A DNA stretch of 64,000 nucleotides from CAVVJA01 sp963779485 (GCA_963779485.1 CAVZYJ010000013.1:620001-684000); one strand, 5' to 3'. Numbered from the stretch's first letter, positions 36,042 through 48,638 are shown. Numbers and translations: made by a program. The notes: a model not told the origin generated them from the letters alone.

Positions 36042-36317
36042 GTGAGCGAGTTGTTACGCGTCTGGGTCGACCAGGACTTGTGTACCGGTGACGGGCTGTG
36101 CGTGCAGTACGCCCCGGAGGTCTTCGAGTTCGACATCGATGGGCTCGCCTACGTCAAGGACGGCACTGGCGCACTGCTGTCCGCCACCGGAGCCCGAGCG
36201 GACGTGCCCGATCGTCTGCGGTTGGACGTCATCGACTCGGCGAAGGAGTGTCCCGGCGCCTGCATCCACGTGGTGCGAGAGAGCGACGACGAGGAGGTGG
36301 CCGGGCCCGACACGTGA
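36042..36317 (+). CDS. single-cluster ferredoxin ([3Fe-4S] type)
   Basis: 91 residues. The motif CTGDGLC (Cys-x5-Cys) near residue 15 and the later CPGAC (Cys-x3-Cys) give three usable ligands plus one, as in actinobacterial ferredoxins that donate electrons to cytochromes P450. QYAPEVFEFD and DSAKECPGACI are typical. The start is GTG 36042. It is divergent from arc and convergent with trmI; no P450 gene is in the window, so the electron acceptor is unknown. Confidence 0.85.
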   Translation: MSELLRVWVDQDLCTGDGLCVQYAPEVFEFDIDGLAYVKDGTGALLSATGARADVPDRLRLDVIDSAKECPGACIHVVRESDDEEVAGPDT

Positions 36318-37151
36318 TCAGGTGCTCGTCGGTCGCCGCTGCCGAGGTGGCGCGGTCACGCCTGGGGCGAGTCGGCGGGCGGTGACGAGGAACGCGGTGT
36401 GTCCGACCATCCGGTGCTCCGGGCGCACCGCCAGGCCGACGACGTGCCACGGCCGGGTGAGCGTCTCCCAGGCCGTCGGCTCGGTATAGCCACACTCCCG
36501 CAGCGCCTCGACCAGTCGCGACAGCTGGGTTGCGGTGGCCACATAGCCCACGAGCACTCCGCCCGGCCGCAGGGCAGCGGAGACGACCGGCAATACCTCC
36601 CAGGGCGCCAACATGTCCAGGACCACGCGGTCGGCCGGCTCCCGAACCGGGTGGTCGGCGAGGTCAGCGACCCGGAGGGTCCAGGTGGATGGTGAGGTGC
36701 CGAAGAACGTTTCGACGTTGTTCGAAGCGACGTCCGCGTGGTCGGCCCGAACCTCGTAGGAAACCACCCGACCAGCGGGACCTACCGCCCGAATGAGCGA
36801 GCAGGTGAGCGCGCCCGAGCCGGCGCCGGCTTCGACGACCGTCGCTCCGGGGTAGATGTCGCCGAGCCCGACGATTTGCGCCGCGTCCTTGGGATAGATG
36901 ACGGCGGCGCCTCGGGGCATCGACAGCACGAAGTCAGCCAGCAGCGGTCGGAACGCGAGGTACGGCGTGCCCGACGTGGACAGCACGACACTGCCTTCCG
37001 GCTGACCGATGAGGTCGTCGTGCTCGATCGCTCCGCGATGCGTGTGGAATTGCTTCCCGCTCGTCAAGGTGACGGTGTGCGGCCGCCCCTTGGGGTCCGT
37101 GATCTGCACCCGCTCGCCCTCGGCGAACGGCCCGGCGACCGGAATCGTCAC
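36318..37151 (-). CDS. trmI: tRNA (adenine-N1)-methyltransferase TrmI
   Basis: 277 residues. Makes m1A58 in tRNA using SAM. N-terminal beta domain (FAEGERVQITDPKGRPHTV), then the Rossmann fold with VVEAGAGSGALTCSLIRAVG (SAM loop), YEVRADHADVASNNVE, and DRVVLDMLAPWEVLPVV with the catalytic-type Asp. Its 5' end overlaps the protease gene by 4 bp. The dop-arc-trmI-recB-like order matches the Rv2112c-Rv2119 neighbourhood. Confidence 0.95.
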   Translation of the reverse strand: MTIPVAGPFAEGERVQITDPKGRPHTVTLTSGKQFHTHRGAIEHDDLIGQPEGSVVLSTSGTPYLAFRPLLADFVLSMPRGAAVIYPKDAAQIVGLGDIYPGATVVEAGAGSGALTCSLIRAVGPAGRVVSYEVRADHADVASNNVETFFGTSPSTWTLRVADLADHPVREPADRVVLDMLAPWEVLPVVSAALRPGGVLVGYVATATQLSRLVEALRECGYTEPTAWETLTRPWHVVGLAVRPEHRMVGHTAFLVTARRLAPGVTAPPRQRRPTST

Positions 37152-38290
37152 AAGCGCGGGCCGGTGAGCGCGGCGGCCAGATCAGTGGCAGACAGGATGC
37201 CGGCCGGCGACCCGTCGGGATGTACGACCAGATACTCGGTTGCCGGCGTCGCCCGGACGGCAGCCAGCAGGTCGTTACCGCTGAGGTTGGCCGGCAGGAC
37301 GAGTCCGGGCAGTAGCGGACGGGACACGTCCACCACGCGTACCCACGCGCGCTGGTCGATCGGAACGGCACCCAGGCGCTGCTCGTCGACGATTGCTTGG
37401 GGCCGGTCGGCGCGGTCGATGACGATCAAACCGCGGGCGTTGCGCTCCCACGTTCGGCGTATGGCCTCGGCGACGGATACGTCCGCGTGCACCATCAGCC
37501 CGGGTCGCATCAGTCGAGCGACGTTGAGGTCCGGCACTCGGTCGTTGACCTCCGCCGCGCGCAGAGACTGGGTCGCGCCGATCCAGATAAAGGCGCCGAG
37601 GACGGCGCTGAACAGGGCCGTTCCCACCGACCAGTTCTCGCTGCGAGCGAACAGGCCGGGCAGGACCACCAACACCGCGATACCCCGTCCGGCCCAAGCG
37701 GCTACCCGAGTGCCGGTGAGACGGGAGTGAGTGGCACCCCAGATCACGGCACGCAACACTCGGCCGCCGTCGAGCGGCAGACCCGGTAGCAGGTTGAACA
37801 CGGCCACTATGAGGTTGCTCCAGAGCAACAGGAACCAGAACACCTCGGCCACGCCGCCGGGCGAGGTGGCCTCGTAGGCGAGCCAGGAACCCCCGGCGAC
37901 GCTCAACGACACCAGGGGTCCGGCGACGGCGACCAGTAACTCATCGCGTGGGCGTTCGATCTCGCCTTCGATCTCGGATATGCCTCCGAGCAGGAAGATG
38001 ACGACACGGCGCACCGGACGGCCGAGGGCGAGGCTGACCCCGACATGGCCCAACTCGTGCAACAGGACGCACAGGGCGAGTGCAACTGCAAACGCCAGGG
38101 CGATGAGGTAGGACACCGACCGGGTCAGGCCCTCCACCGCGTTGTAGACCACGCCCCCGTAGGTCGCGGTGATCAGCGCTGCGATCAGGATCCACGACGG
38201 GGCGAAATACAGCGGCACCCCGAAGAACCGGCCCACCGGAAGCAGCCGGGCGCCGCGCGGGGCTGGCCGAGGGGGCGGTGTGTGGCTCAC
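37148..38290 (-). CDS. site-2 protease (M50) with CBS domain
   Basis: 380 residues, about five to six membrane helices. Zinc site: HELGHVGVSLALG (HExxH) and LPGLPLDGGRVLRAV (the NxxPxxxDGG-like motif, here NLLPGLPLDGG). A pair of CBS modules (about residues 245-370, LMRPGLMVHADVSVAEAIR and GLVLPANLSGNDLL) may sense nucleotides. It resembles mycobacterial Rip3. Intramembrane cleavage of an unknown substrate is expected; the nearby anti-sigma is one possibility. It overlaps trmI by 4 bp. Confidence 0.92.
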   Translation of the reverse strand: MSHTPPPRPAPRGARLLPVGRFFGVPLYFAPSWILIAALITATYGGVVYNAVEGLTRSVSYLIALAFAVALALCVLLHELGHVGVSLALGRPVRRVVIFLLGGISEIEGEIERPRDELLVAVAGPLVSLSVAGGSWLAYEATSPGGVAEVFWFLLLWSNLIVAVFNLLPGLPLDGGRVLRAVIWGATHSRLTGTRVAAWAGRGIAVLVVLPGLFARSENWSVGTALFSAVLGAFIWIGATQSLRAAEVNDRVPDLNVARLMRPGLMVHADVSVAEAIRRTWERNARGLIVIDRADRPQAIVDEQRLGAVPIDQRAWVRVVDVSRPLLPGLVLPANLSGNDLLAAVRATPATEYLVVHPDGSPAGILSATDLAAALTGPRL

Positions 38291-38362
38291 TTCGGCGATG
38301 CTACGGCTCCAGCCGAGGTGTTTTCCCAGAAACTGTCGCAGCTCGGCCTTACAGTGCTCGCC

Positions 38363-39266
38363 ATGAGCGTCGTGTCGCCGTGCGAGCCGGAGGCGCCGGT
38401 GATCGGTTCGCTCTCACCGTCCCGTGCCGCTGACTTCAAGGTGTGTCCGCTGCTCTATCGGTTCCGCACGATCGATCGGCTGTCCGAGCCTCCGTCCCGC
38501 ATAATGACGCGCGGCACCGTCGTCCATTCTGTGCTCGAGCGGCTGTTCGACCTGCCGGCGGGCGGGCGTTCCGTGGCGGCGGCGCAAGCGCTCGTGGAGC
38601 CGGCCTGGGCTGACCTGCTCGAGCGCGCCCCGGAGTTGACGGAGCTGTTCGCCGGCGACGAGACCGGCCAGGAGCTCACCGACTGGCTCGAGTCCGCGCG
38701 CGAGCTCGTTGCGGCGTATTTCACGCTGGAGGATCCCAACCGACTCGAACCGGCCGCGCGGGAGGAACTGGTCGAAGTCGTCGTCGACGGGCTCCGACTG
38801 CGTGGCTACGTGGACCGACTCGACGTCTCGTCGAACGGCGAGATGCGCGTCGTCGACTACAAGACCGGCTCGACGCCGCGCGAGGCGTTCGAGGCCAAGG
38901 CGCTGTTCCAGATGAAGTTCTATGCCTTGGTGTTGTGGCGGATTCGGGGCGTGCTCCCGCGGCAGCTGAAGTTGATCTACCTGGCCGACCGGGACACGCT
39001 GTCCTACTCACCGGACGAGCACGAGCTCACGAAGTTCGAGCAGACCTTGCGGGCCATCTGGACGGCGATCGAACGCGCGACGATCGTTGCGCGAATTTCG
39101 GGCCAGTCCGGGCCGGATGTGCGAGTGGTGCCACCACCAGGTCCGTTGCCCGGCCTTTGGCGGAACGCCGCCGCCGTTCCCCGCCGGCGACGAGAACACC
39201 CCCGACGCGGCCGGCCTCGACGCTCCGCGCTCGGCCGGTCTTGACGCGCCGGGCTCGGCCGGCTGA
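38363..39266 (+). pseudogene. RecB-family PD-(D/E)XK nuclease, one frameshift
   Basis: About 300 residues when two frames are joined. The N-terminal part carries SLSPSRAADFKVCPLLYRFR, GTVVHSVLERLFDL (His of the motif), GYVDRLDVSSNGEMRVVDYKTG (catalytic Asp and D-x-K) and QMKFYALVLWR. After residue about 243 the frame shifts near 39085-39095. The correct end, ASPGRMCEWCHHQVRCPAF, with cysteines of the 4Fe-4S-type cluster, lies in another frame and stops at 39266. It is a single-indel disruption or a sequencing error. Mycobacteria have it at the same site (Rv2119). Confidence 0.8.
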
Positions 39267-39289
39267 ACCAGCGCTCGGACCGTGCCTGA

Positions 39290-39946
39290 TCAGCCGACGA
39301 GGGATCCGTCGACGGCGAGGGCACGGGCCGCCTGCAGCACGGTCGTGGATCCCGAGGGGCTGATGGCCTGGACCTCGACGACCCATGTCGCTTGATCGGT
39401 CGGACTGCGTACGACGGTGCGCAGGACCAGCCGGTTCGGCCCTCCTGGGGTCACCGGCGTGACGTTATCCGACGGCCAGCCGGCCGGCGCGTGCGTGACC
39501 CGCGCTGCGTTGATCGTCAGCACGCCGGCGCCATTGGTAGATACGACTTCGATCAGCACCGGGACGTTGCGTTCGTCGAGCAGTCGCAGGCCGGAGGTGT
39601 CGTAGCCGGCGAGCGTGGCGCGTACGTCGCGGAGCTCGTCGTTCGTCATGCTGACAGCGTTGCAGCGGCCGCTCGCGCAGGCGGTCGGCGTGAGTGGCGA
39701 CGTCGGCGGTGAGCCGGACCGCGGTCCGCGGAAGACGGCGACGGCCACCGCGACGCCAACGCCGACGACGATGACGATCTGGGCGATCCGTCGGAATAGC
39801 GGGCGCCGAGTCGCGAGTGCGAGCCGGTCGTATGCGCGAGCGGCCCTCGGCCGGCTGGAATCGACGACCTCCTCGACGCTGTCGTCGGCGCCGCCCGCGT
39901 CGGAAATGGCCACGAGGTCGATATCGGGGCGTTTGCGACCCGACAT
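39290..39946 (-). CDS. hypothetical membrane-anchored protein
   Basis: 218 residues. A charged N-terminus of about 48 residues is followed by one membrane helix (IAQIVIVVGVGVAVAVAVF) and an outside domain with a Cys pair (CASGRC), then mostly beta-like sequence (VLTINAARVTHAP, RLVLRTVV, ATWVVEVQAISPSG). I start at ATG 39946 because GGGAG lies 5 nt before it; the open frame extends further upstream. I recognise no family. The cytoplasmic domain is acidic. Confidence 0.7.
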   Translation of the reverse strand: MSGRKRPDIDLVAISDAGGADDSVEEVVDSSRPRAARAYDRLALATRRPLFRRIAQIVIVVGVGVAVAVAVFRGPRSGSPPTSPLTPTACASGRCNAVSMTNDELRDVRATLAGYDTSGLRLLDERNVPVLIEVVSTNGAGVLTINAARVTHAPAGWPSDNVTPVTPGGPNRLVLRTVVRSPTDQATWVVEVQAISPSGSTTVLQAARALAVDGSLVG

Positions 39947-40010
39947 AGCGTCTCCCATGCTCTGGGCTTGGCCGCAGTCTACGCGTGCGTCGCGCTGGCG
40001 CCTCCGCGAT

Positions 40011-40058
40011 AGTGATCTTGGACTTCGTGCGTTCTGGCGACGTTTCTCCAAGATCACT
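40011..40058. repeat. dispersed inverted repeat, copy 3
   Basis: Arms AGTGATCTTGGA (40011-40022) and TCCAAGATCACT (40047-40058), 12 bp perfect, 24-nt loop. This copy lies between two divergent genes, so it cannot simply end a transcript from either. Confidence 0.85.
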
Positions 40059-40115
40059 CGTACCGGTACGGCGTGGCTCCGTCGCGCACCCATCCGAACA
40101 CGGTGTGATGCTGGT

Positions 40116-40625
40116 GTGTTGTGGCCGGCCGTGTTCGCAGTGGTCGGCGTGCTGCTCGGATGCGGGTTCACACTTCTCGTCGCGTCGATCACCGAGCGCT
40201 CGCGAAGCCGGCGGGAGTTGCAGCGCCACCTGCTCGATCGCCGGTACGCGCTCTACCAGCAGACGCTGACGGCGGTCGACGACCTGCTCTACATGCGCGA
40301 CGACAATGCGGACTTCGGGCAGGCGGCGCGCACGCTGACGGGAGCGATCGTCGATCTCGAGCTGCTCGCTCCGCCGGAGGTTGTCGAGCTGGGCGACCAC
40401 TGCGCCACCCTCGTGTTGCGGCGGCCGGGCAACCCGATCGAGGCGACGCACGCTCGCGCGCGGTTTGCCGCGGCGGCCCGGCACGACCTCGCGACCGGGC
40501 CCCGGCCGCGGGGTTCGACGCCGGCTCGAGTGGCCGCCGGGGGGCGCCACGCTCGCCACTCGCCGCGCGCGGTCGAGTTGCCCGAGCGAGGCGTCATGAG
40601 ATCGGTCAGCCCGGGCTTGCGCTGA
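40116..40625 (+). CDS. hypothetical single-pass membrane protein
   Basis: 169 residues. One N-terminal helix (VFAVVGVLLGCGFTLLVASI) is followed by a cytoplasmic-looking helical region (RRELQRHLLDRRYALYQQTLTAVDDLLYMRD...AARTLTGAIVDLELLAPPEVVELG). The last 40 residues are Arg/Gly-rich low complexity and may mark a frameshifted end. The start GTG 40116 lies 57 bp after inverted repeat copy 3. I recognise no family. Confidence 0.6.
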   Translation: MLWPAVFAVVGVLLGCGFTLLVASITERSRSRRELQRHLLDRRYALYQQTLTAVDDLLYMRDDNADFGQAARTLTGAIVDLELLAPPEVVELGDHCATLVLRRPGNPIEATHARARFAAAARHDLATGPRPRGSTPARVAAGGRHARHSPRAVELPERGVMRSVSPGLR

Positions 40626-40633
40626 GCGACGGT

Positions 40634-41320
40634 CTAAGCCCGACCGTCCGGCGGCGGCTGGCTCCGTTCGGTTCGGGCACCGGACCCTGATCCGATCAAG
40701 GCGGCCAACTGCGGCACGGTGAGGCCGGTCAGCGATTCGCGCACGGTGCGGGTTGGTGCCGGATCGATCGCCACCTCGCTGGGCACGGCGAGCACGGCAC
40801 ATCCGGCTGCTTCGGCGGCCGCGATGCCCAACGGCGAGTCCTCGATCGCGACGCAGCGGTCCGGGGCAGCACCGATCAGCGCGGCCGCAGTCAGATAAGG
40901 CTCGGGATGGGGTTTGGGTCGGATGACCTCGTCGCCACACACGCTGGCCGCGAACAACTCACGCCCGAGGGTGTCCAGGGCGATCTCGGTGAGAGGGCGA
41001 TGGGTCGAGGTCACGAGCGCGGCCGGCACTCCGGCGTCGTGCACCGCGTGTAGCAGCTGACGGGCACCAGGCTTCCACACCAGCGAGGTGCGAAAGAGCT
41101 CCGCGGCCCGCTCGGTCAGATACGCACCGCTGCTCTCCGGATCGGCGTCGATGCCGAGGTCGTCGTGCATGATGGCGATCGATCGCGCCAGGCTCGACCC
41201 CACCATGCGGCGGCGGGCCCGCGGCGACAGGTCACCGCCCAAGGCCGTGGCGAGATCCTCCAGCGCGACGTCCCACAGCTTCTCCGAGTCCAGCAACGTG
41301 CCATCCATGTCGAACAGCAC
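40634..41320 (-). CDS. HAD-superfamily phosphatase (beta-phosphoglucomutase-like)
   Basis: 228 residues. Motif I FDMDGTLLDSE, motif II ALVTSTHR, motif III KPHPEPYL and motif IV AIEDSPLGIAAAEAAGC, with an inserted helical cap. It hydrolyses small phosphorylated metabolites; the exact substrate is unknown. I chose GTG 41320, giving VLFDMDG at the start, with GGGGGTGAG upstream; longer starts overlap the HicB-like gene, whose stop lies inside that ribosome site. Confidence 0.88.
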   Translation of the reverse strand: MLFDMDGTLLDSEKLWDVALEDLATALGGDLSPRARRRMVGSSLARSIAIMHDDLGIDADPESSGAYLTERAAELFRTSLVWKPGARQLLHAVHDAGVPAALVTSTHRPLTEIALDTLGRELFAASVCGDEVIRPKPHPEPYLTAAALIGAAPDRCVAIEDSPLGIAAAEAAGCAVLAVPSEVAIDPAPTRTVRESLTGLTVPQLAALIGSGSGARTERSQPPPDGRA

Positions 41321-41330
41321 GGCGTGCAGC

Positions 41331-41711
41331 TCACCCCCCAACGAGTTGATGCGCCCGCTGGTCGGACACCCCGAGCACTTCCCCGATGTCACGGACGGGT
41401 ACACCCTCGCCGGCCAGGTCATGAGCTAGCGCGCACGCGTGACCGACGGCTTGCGCCTCTAGCTGCTCTGCTTGCTCGCGTGCCGCCCGAACCTGCCGGG
41501 CGCGTCCGAGGATGCCGACCCCGTCGACGACCAGACTTGCGAGGTGCACTTCAACCGTGCTGAGCGGAACGTCGAGCGTCACGGCGACGTGTTCTTTGGC
41601 CATGGTGGTCACGTCACTGATTGTTCGTGCTTGAGTCGACCCGTCGATGTCTGGGACGGAGATCGTCCACCAGTTGTCGTCGCGGGTGACGTGCGCCTCG
41701 TATGTGTTCAC
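41331..41711 (-). CDS. HicB-like antitoxin-type protein with C-terminal HTH
   Basis: 126 residues. The N-terminal half (MNTYEAHVTRDDNWWTISVPDIDGSTQARTI) has the HicB pseudo-nuclease beta fold. A helical linker rich in A, R, E and Q follows, then a helix-turn-helix-like segment (VRDIGEVLGVSDQRAHQL). No HicA toxin gene is visible on either side, so this may be an orphan antitoxin or a regulator that reuses the fold. It ends 10 bp before the HAD gene and is probably co-transcribed. Confidence 0.7.
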   Translation of the reverse strand: MNTYEAHVTRDDNWWTISVPDIDGSTQARTISDVTTMAKEHVAVTLDVPLSTVEVHLASLVVDGVGILGRARQVRAAREQAEQLEAQAVGHACALAHDLAGEGVPVRDIGEVLGVSDQRAHQLVGG

Positions 41712-41923
41712 CCCTCAGTCCCTTCTGCCGCATTGGTACCGTCGAACGCGGATATTGCGGACCAGCGCCGCCGATGTAACCACGCTGCCCGGCGCCTATC
41801 CCTCGGTGAGCGCAGGTCGAGCAGCCTCCTTACGAACCCCTACCCTCATGTTGTGTTGCTCAAACGACATAACGGCAGGGCAGTGGAGGGTCAAGACCTC
41901 TGGTCGGAAGGCAGGAGGGACAC

Positions 41924-42611
41924 ATGCCTGAGGGTCTGAGCGGAGAGGTTGCGCACAAGCTCAGCGAGCACGAGGCAACTGAGCACCACCCGGCCCGCTG
42001 GCATGGCCTGCTGGAGATCATCGAGGTCATCCTCCTTGCGGTCGTGGCAATCGCGACCGCATGGAGCGGACTGCAAGCTTCCCGGTGGGACGGTCAGCAA
42101 TCCTTGCGTTACGGACAGGCCAGCCGAGACCGATTCGAGGCTGACGCGGCCAGCACGCTGGCCGGTCAGCAGCTGTCAGCGGATGCCGCAATGTTCACCG
42201 CGTGGCTCCAAGCGCATTCGGCTAACGACCCGAAGCTGCAAGCACTGATCGTTCGCCGCTTCACCCCGGACTACCGCATCGCATTCGACGCCTGGCTCAC
42301 GACCGATCCGTTCGGCAACCCGTCAGCACCGCCGGGACCGGCGGCCATGCCCCAGTACAGCAATCCGAATCAGCAGAAGGCCAACCAGCTCAACTCGCAA
42401 GCCTCGGCCACTCTTCGACCAGGGCAATTCGGCGCGGGACAACGCGGATCACTACGTACGCGACACTGTGCTGTTCGCGTCCGTGCTATTCCTGGTCGCG
42501 ATTGCCCAACGGTTCACAATCCTGCCCGCGCGGATCGCCCTCGCCGTTCTCGCCGGGGGCCTGCTCGTTTACCTCGCCATCTCGCTTGTTCGGCTGCCCC
42601 GCCTCTCATAA
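41924..42611 (+). pseudogene. two-helix membrane protein, frameshifted
   Basis: About 228 residues if repaired. The N-terminus has one helix (ILLAVVAIATAWSGLQASRW), then a soluble region (SLRYGQASRDRFEADAAST, YRIAFDAWLTTDPF) and, after a shift near 42405-42416, FDQGNSARDNADHYVRDTV and a second and third helix (LFASVLFLVAIAQRF; IALAVLAGGLLVYLAISLV) ending at TAA 42609-42611. The layout matches a widespread unnamed membrane family. GGCAGGAGGGACAC precedes the start. Confidence 0.75.
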
Positions 42612-42720
42612 CGCCATCGGTGTGCGTGTTTGTCGGGATCGGCGCGGCTTCGCCGGCACGCCCTCGGGTCTGGGGACGGCGGCCAACCGAGTAACGAGTT
42701 GCTCGGCGGCCCGATCGCCG

Positions 42721-46305
<3,585 letters not shown>

Positions 46306-46387
46306 CCCATCAGGCTACCGAGACGCGCCCAGGCATTACCGAACGCTGGACGACGGAGCAAGGTGGCGTGGGTCGTAGGCTGGGCCT

Positions 46388-47266
46388 ATGACCGACGGGT
46401 CCGCCGGCTGGCCGCAACTGCGGAACGCGATCCTCGTCGCCGCGTTCGAGGGATGGAATGACGCCGGTGACGCCGCGACCGACGCGGTCGAGCACCTCGA
46501 GCTGCTCTGGGGCACGCGGCCGCTGACCGAGCTCGAGCCCGACGAGTACTACGACTTTCAGGTCAACCGGCCGACGGTGTCCCTGGTCGACGGCGTGAGC
46601 CGGCGGGTCGCCTGGCCCACCACCCGGGTGTCGGTGTGCCGGCCGCCCGGCGCGGACTTCGATCTCGTCCTGGTGCGCGGCATCGAGCCCAACATGCGCT
46701 GGCGGGCATTCTGCGAAGAGCTGCTCGATGTCGTGCGGGCGCTCGACGTGCGGCTCGTCGTGAGCCTCGGCGCGCTGCTGTCGGACACTCCGCACACCCG
46801 GGCCACGCAGGTCACCGGCACGTCGTACGACCAGGAGTCCGCAACCCGGTTCGGGTTGGAGAAGTCCCGCTACGAAGGTCCGACCGGAATCGTCGGCGTC
46901 TTGCAGGACGCCTGCGTGGGCGCCGGAATCCCGGCGATCTCGTTCTGGGCCGGCGTTCCGCACTACGTGTCCCAGCCGCCCAATCCGAAGGCGACGATCG
47001 CATTGCTGCACAGCGTGGAAGAGGTGCTGGACATGCCGGTACCGCTGTCCGAGCTGCCGCAGCAGGCCACCGAGTGGCAGAAGCTTGTGGACGAGATGGC
47101 GGCCGAAGACGAAGAGGTGACCGAGTACATCCGCAATCTCGAGGAACGTGACGACGAGGCCGATCTCGGCGAGATGCGGGAGGCCTCGGGAGACACCATC
47201 GCCCGCGAGTTCGAGCGGTACCTCCGGCGGCGCGAGCGTGGTGGCGGTTTCGGCCACGGCGGATGA
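46388..47266 (+). CDS. PAC2 family protein
   Basis: 292 residues. PAC2 proteins resemble proteasome-assembly chaperone 2 and an archaeal family of unknown role. Visible: LVAAFEGWNDAGDAATDAVEHL, LVLVRGIEPNMRWRAFCEELL, VVSLGALLSDTPHTRATQVTG, and GVPHYVSQPPNPKATIALLHSVE. The C-terminus is acidic and helical. It is divergent from metH, as in mycobacteria (Rv2125). A role in proteasome biology is tempting given the locus but is not supported directly. Confidence 0.9.
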   Translation: MTDGSAGWPQLRNAILVAAFEGWNDAGDAATDAVEHLELLWGTRPLTELEPDEYYDFQVNRPTVSLVDGVSRRVAWPTTRVSVCRPPGADFDLVLVRGIEPNMRWRAFCEELLDVVRALDVRLVVSLGALLSDTPHTRATQVTGTSYDQESATRFGLEKSRYEGPTGIVGVLQDACVGAGIPAISFWAGVPHYVSQPPNPKATIALLHSVEEVLDMPVPLSELPQQATEWQKLVDEMAAEDEEVTEYIRNLEERDDEADLGEMREASGDTIAREFERYLRRRERGGGFGHGG

Positions 47267-47277
47267 GGCTGACTGAG

Positions 47278-47289
47278 GTCCAAGATCAC
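47278..47289. repeat. half site of the inverted repeat family
   Basis: GTCCAAGATCAC, the right arm of the family without its partner, 12 bp after the PAC2 stop and about 55 bp before full copy 4. Confidence 0.5.
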
Positions 47290-47293
47290 CGCC

Positions 47294-47338
47294 TACCGCC
47301 CAACCTCGGTACCGCCCAACCTGCCTACCGCCCAACCT
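47294..47338. repeat. three direct repeats of TACCGCCCAACCT
   Basis: Copies at 47294-47306, 47310-47322 and 47326-47338, identical over 13 bp, placed 16 bp apart (about 1.5 helical turns). They lie between the half site and inverted repeat copy 4. They may be slippage products, or binding sites, in the PAC2-mshC convergent gap. Confidence 0.8.
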
Positions 47339-47343
47339 CAGTC

Positions 47344-47390
47344 GTGATCTTGGACTTAGCGTCGCTCCGTGGCATCAAGTCCAAGATCAC
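47344..47390. repeat. dispersed inverted repeat, copy 4
   Basis: Arms GTGATCTTGGACTT (47344-47357) and AAGTCCAAGATCAC (47377-47390), 14 bp perfect, 19-nt loop. It is placed between the convergent PAC2 and mshC genes, a bidirectional-terminator position. Confidence 0.9.
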
Positions 47391-47414
47391 CACCGGGAAA
47401 CTAGAGCGGTCGGC

Positions 47415-48638
47415 TCACAGCCGGACCCCGAGCAGCGCGTCGACGGTATCCGCTATCAGGGCGGGTGCGTCGGGGTCCGCCTCCCCGGCGCCGTGATCGG
47501 CGACCCACTGGTCAACTGCCGCTATCGCCCCAGCCGTATCGAGGTCGTCGGCCAGCCGGTCGCGGACACGTGCCAACACCGGTCCAGCCGGCGGCGCCGA
47601 CCCACGAGCGACGGCGGCCCGCCACCGGGCCAGCCGCCGTTCGGCCGCCGGCAGCCGCCCACCGGTCCACTCCCGGTCGGAGCGGTAGTGCCCATCCAGC
47701 AAGGCCAGCCGGATCGCCATGGGATCGACCCCGGCGCCCCGGAGCTTGGAGACGAACACCAGGTTGCCCCGTGACTTGCTCATCTTCTCGCCGTCCAGCG
47801 CGATCATCCCGGTGTGCACGTAGTGCTGGGCGAAGGGGAAAGAGTCGGTCAGCGCCTCGGCGTGCGCGGCCGACAGCTCGTGATGGGGAAAGATCAGATC
47901 AGAGCCGCCGCCCTGCACGTCGAAGGCCCGGCCGAGCCGGCTCAGGGCGATCACGGCGCACTCGATATGCCAGCCGGGCCGGCCCGGTCCGAGATCGGTG
48001 TCCCAGGACGGCTCGTCCGGACGCTTGGCCCGCCACAACAGCGCATCCAGCGGATCCCGTTTACCGGGCCGATCCGGGTCGCCGCCGCGCTCCGCGAACA
48101 ACGCGAGCATCTGGGCGCGCGAGTACCTCGACACGTAGCCGAACCGCCCGGTCGCCGCACAGGAGAAGTACACGTCCTGGTCCACGTGGTAGGCGGCCCC
48201 GCTGTCCAGAAGCCGGCGTACCCCGGTGGCGATGTCGGGGATGCTCTCCACCGCGCCCAGGTAGTCGTCGGGCGGCACGACCCGGAGCGCCGTCATGTCC
48301 GCGCGATACAACTCGATCTCTCTGCGCGCCAGCGCCTCCCAGTCCTCGCCGGTCTGCTGGGCTCGCTCGAGAAGGGGATCGTCGACGTCGGTCACGTTCT
48401 GCACGTAATGCACGCGTCGGCCGGCATCCCGCCACACCCGTTGCACAAGATCGAAGGCCAGGTAGGTGGCGGCGTGCCCGAGATGGGTCGCGTCGTAGGG
48501 CGTGATTCCGCACACGTACATGCGGGCCGTGTCTGCGGTCGCGGTCGGCCGGAGCGAAGCGGTCGCGGTGTCGAACAGACGCAAAGTGCGGCCCGACCCC
48601 GGCAGCCGGGGCAACGGTGGGGCCGGCCAGGAGCGCAC
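47415..48638 (-). CDS. mshC: cysteine:glucosaminyl-inositol ligase MshC
   Basis: 407 residues. MshC joins L-cysteine to GlcN-Ins in mycothiol synthesis using ATP. Class I aminoacyl-tRNA synthetase-like fold: MYVCGITPYDATHLGHAATY (zinc Cys and the HxGH-type motif THLGH), GWHIECAVIALSRLG, FPHHELSAAHAEAL and KMSKSRGN. The shorter length and the PxxATHLGH region distinguish it from CysS. Mycothiol places the organism in Actinobacteria. Confidence 0.95.
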   Translation of the reverse strand: MRSWPAPPLPRLPGSGRTLRLFDTATASLRPTATADTARMYVCGITPYDATHLGHAATYLAFDLVQRVWRDAGRRVHYVQNVTDVDDPLLERAQQTGEDWEALARREIELYRADMTALRVVPPDDYLGAVESIPDIATGVRRLLDSGAAYHVDQDVYFSCAATGRFGYVSRYSRAQMLALFAERGGDPDRPGKRDPLDALLWRAKRPDEPSWDTDLGPGRPGWHIECAVIALSRLGRAFDVQGGGSDLIFPHHELSAAHAEALTDSFPFAQHYVHTGMIALDGEKMSKSRGNLVFVSKLRGAGVDPMAIRLALLDGHYRSDREWTGGRLPAAERRLARWRAAVARGSAPPAGPVLARVRDRLADDLDTAGAIAAVDQWVADHGAGEADPDAPALIADTVDALLGVRL

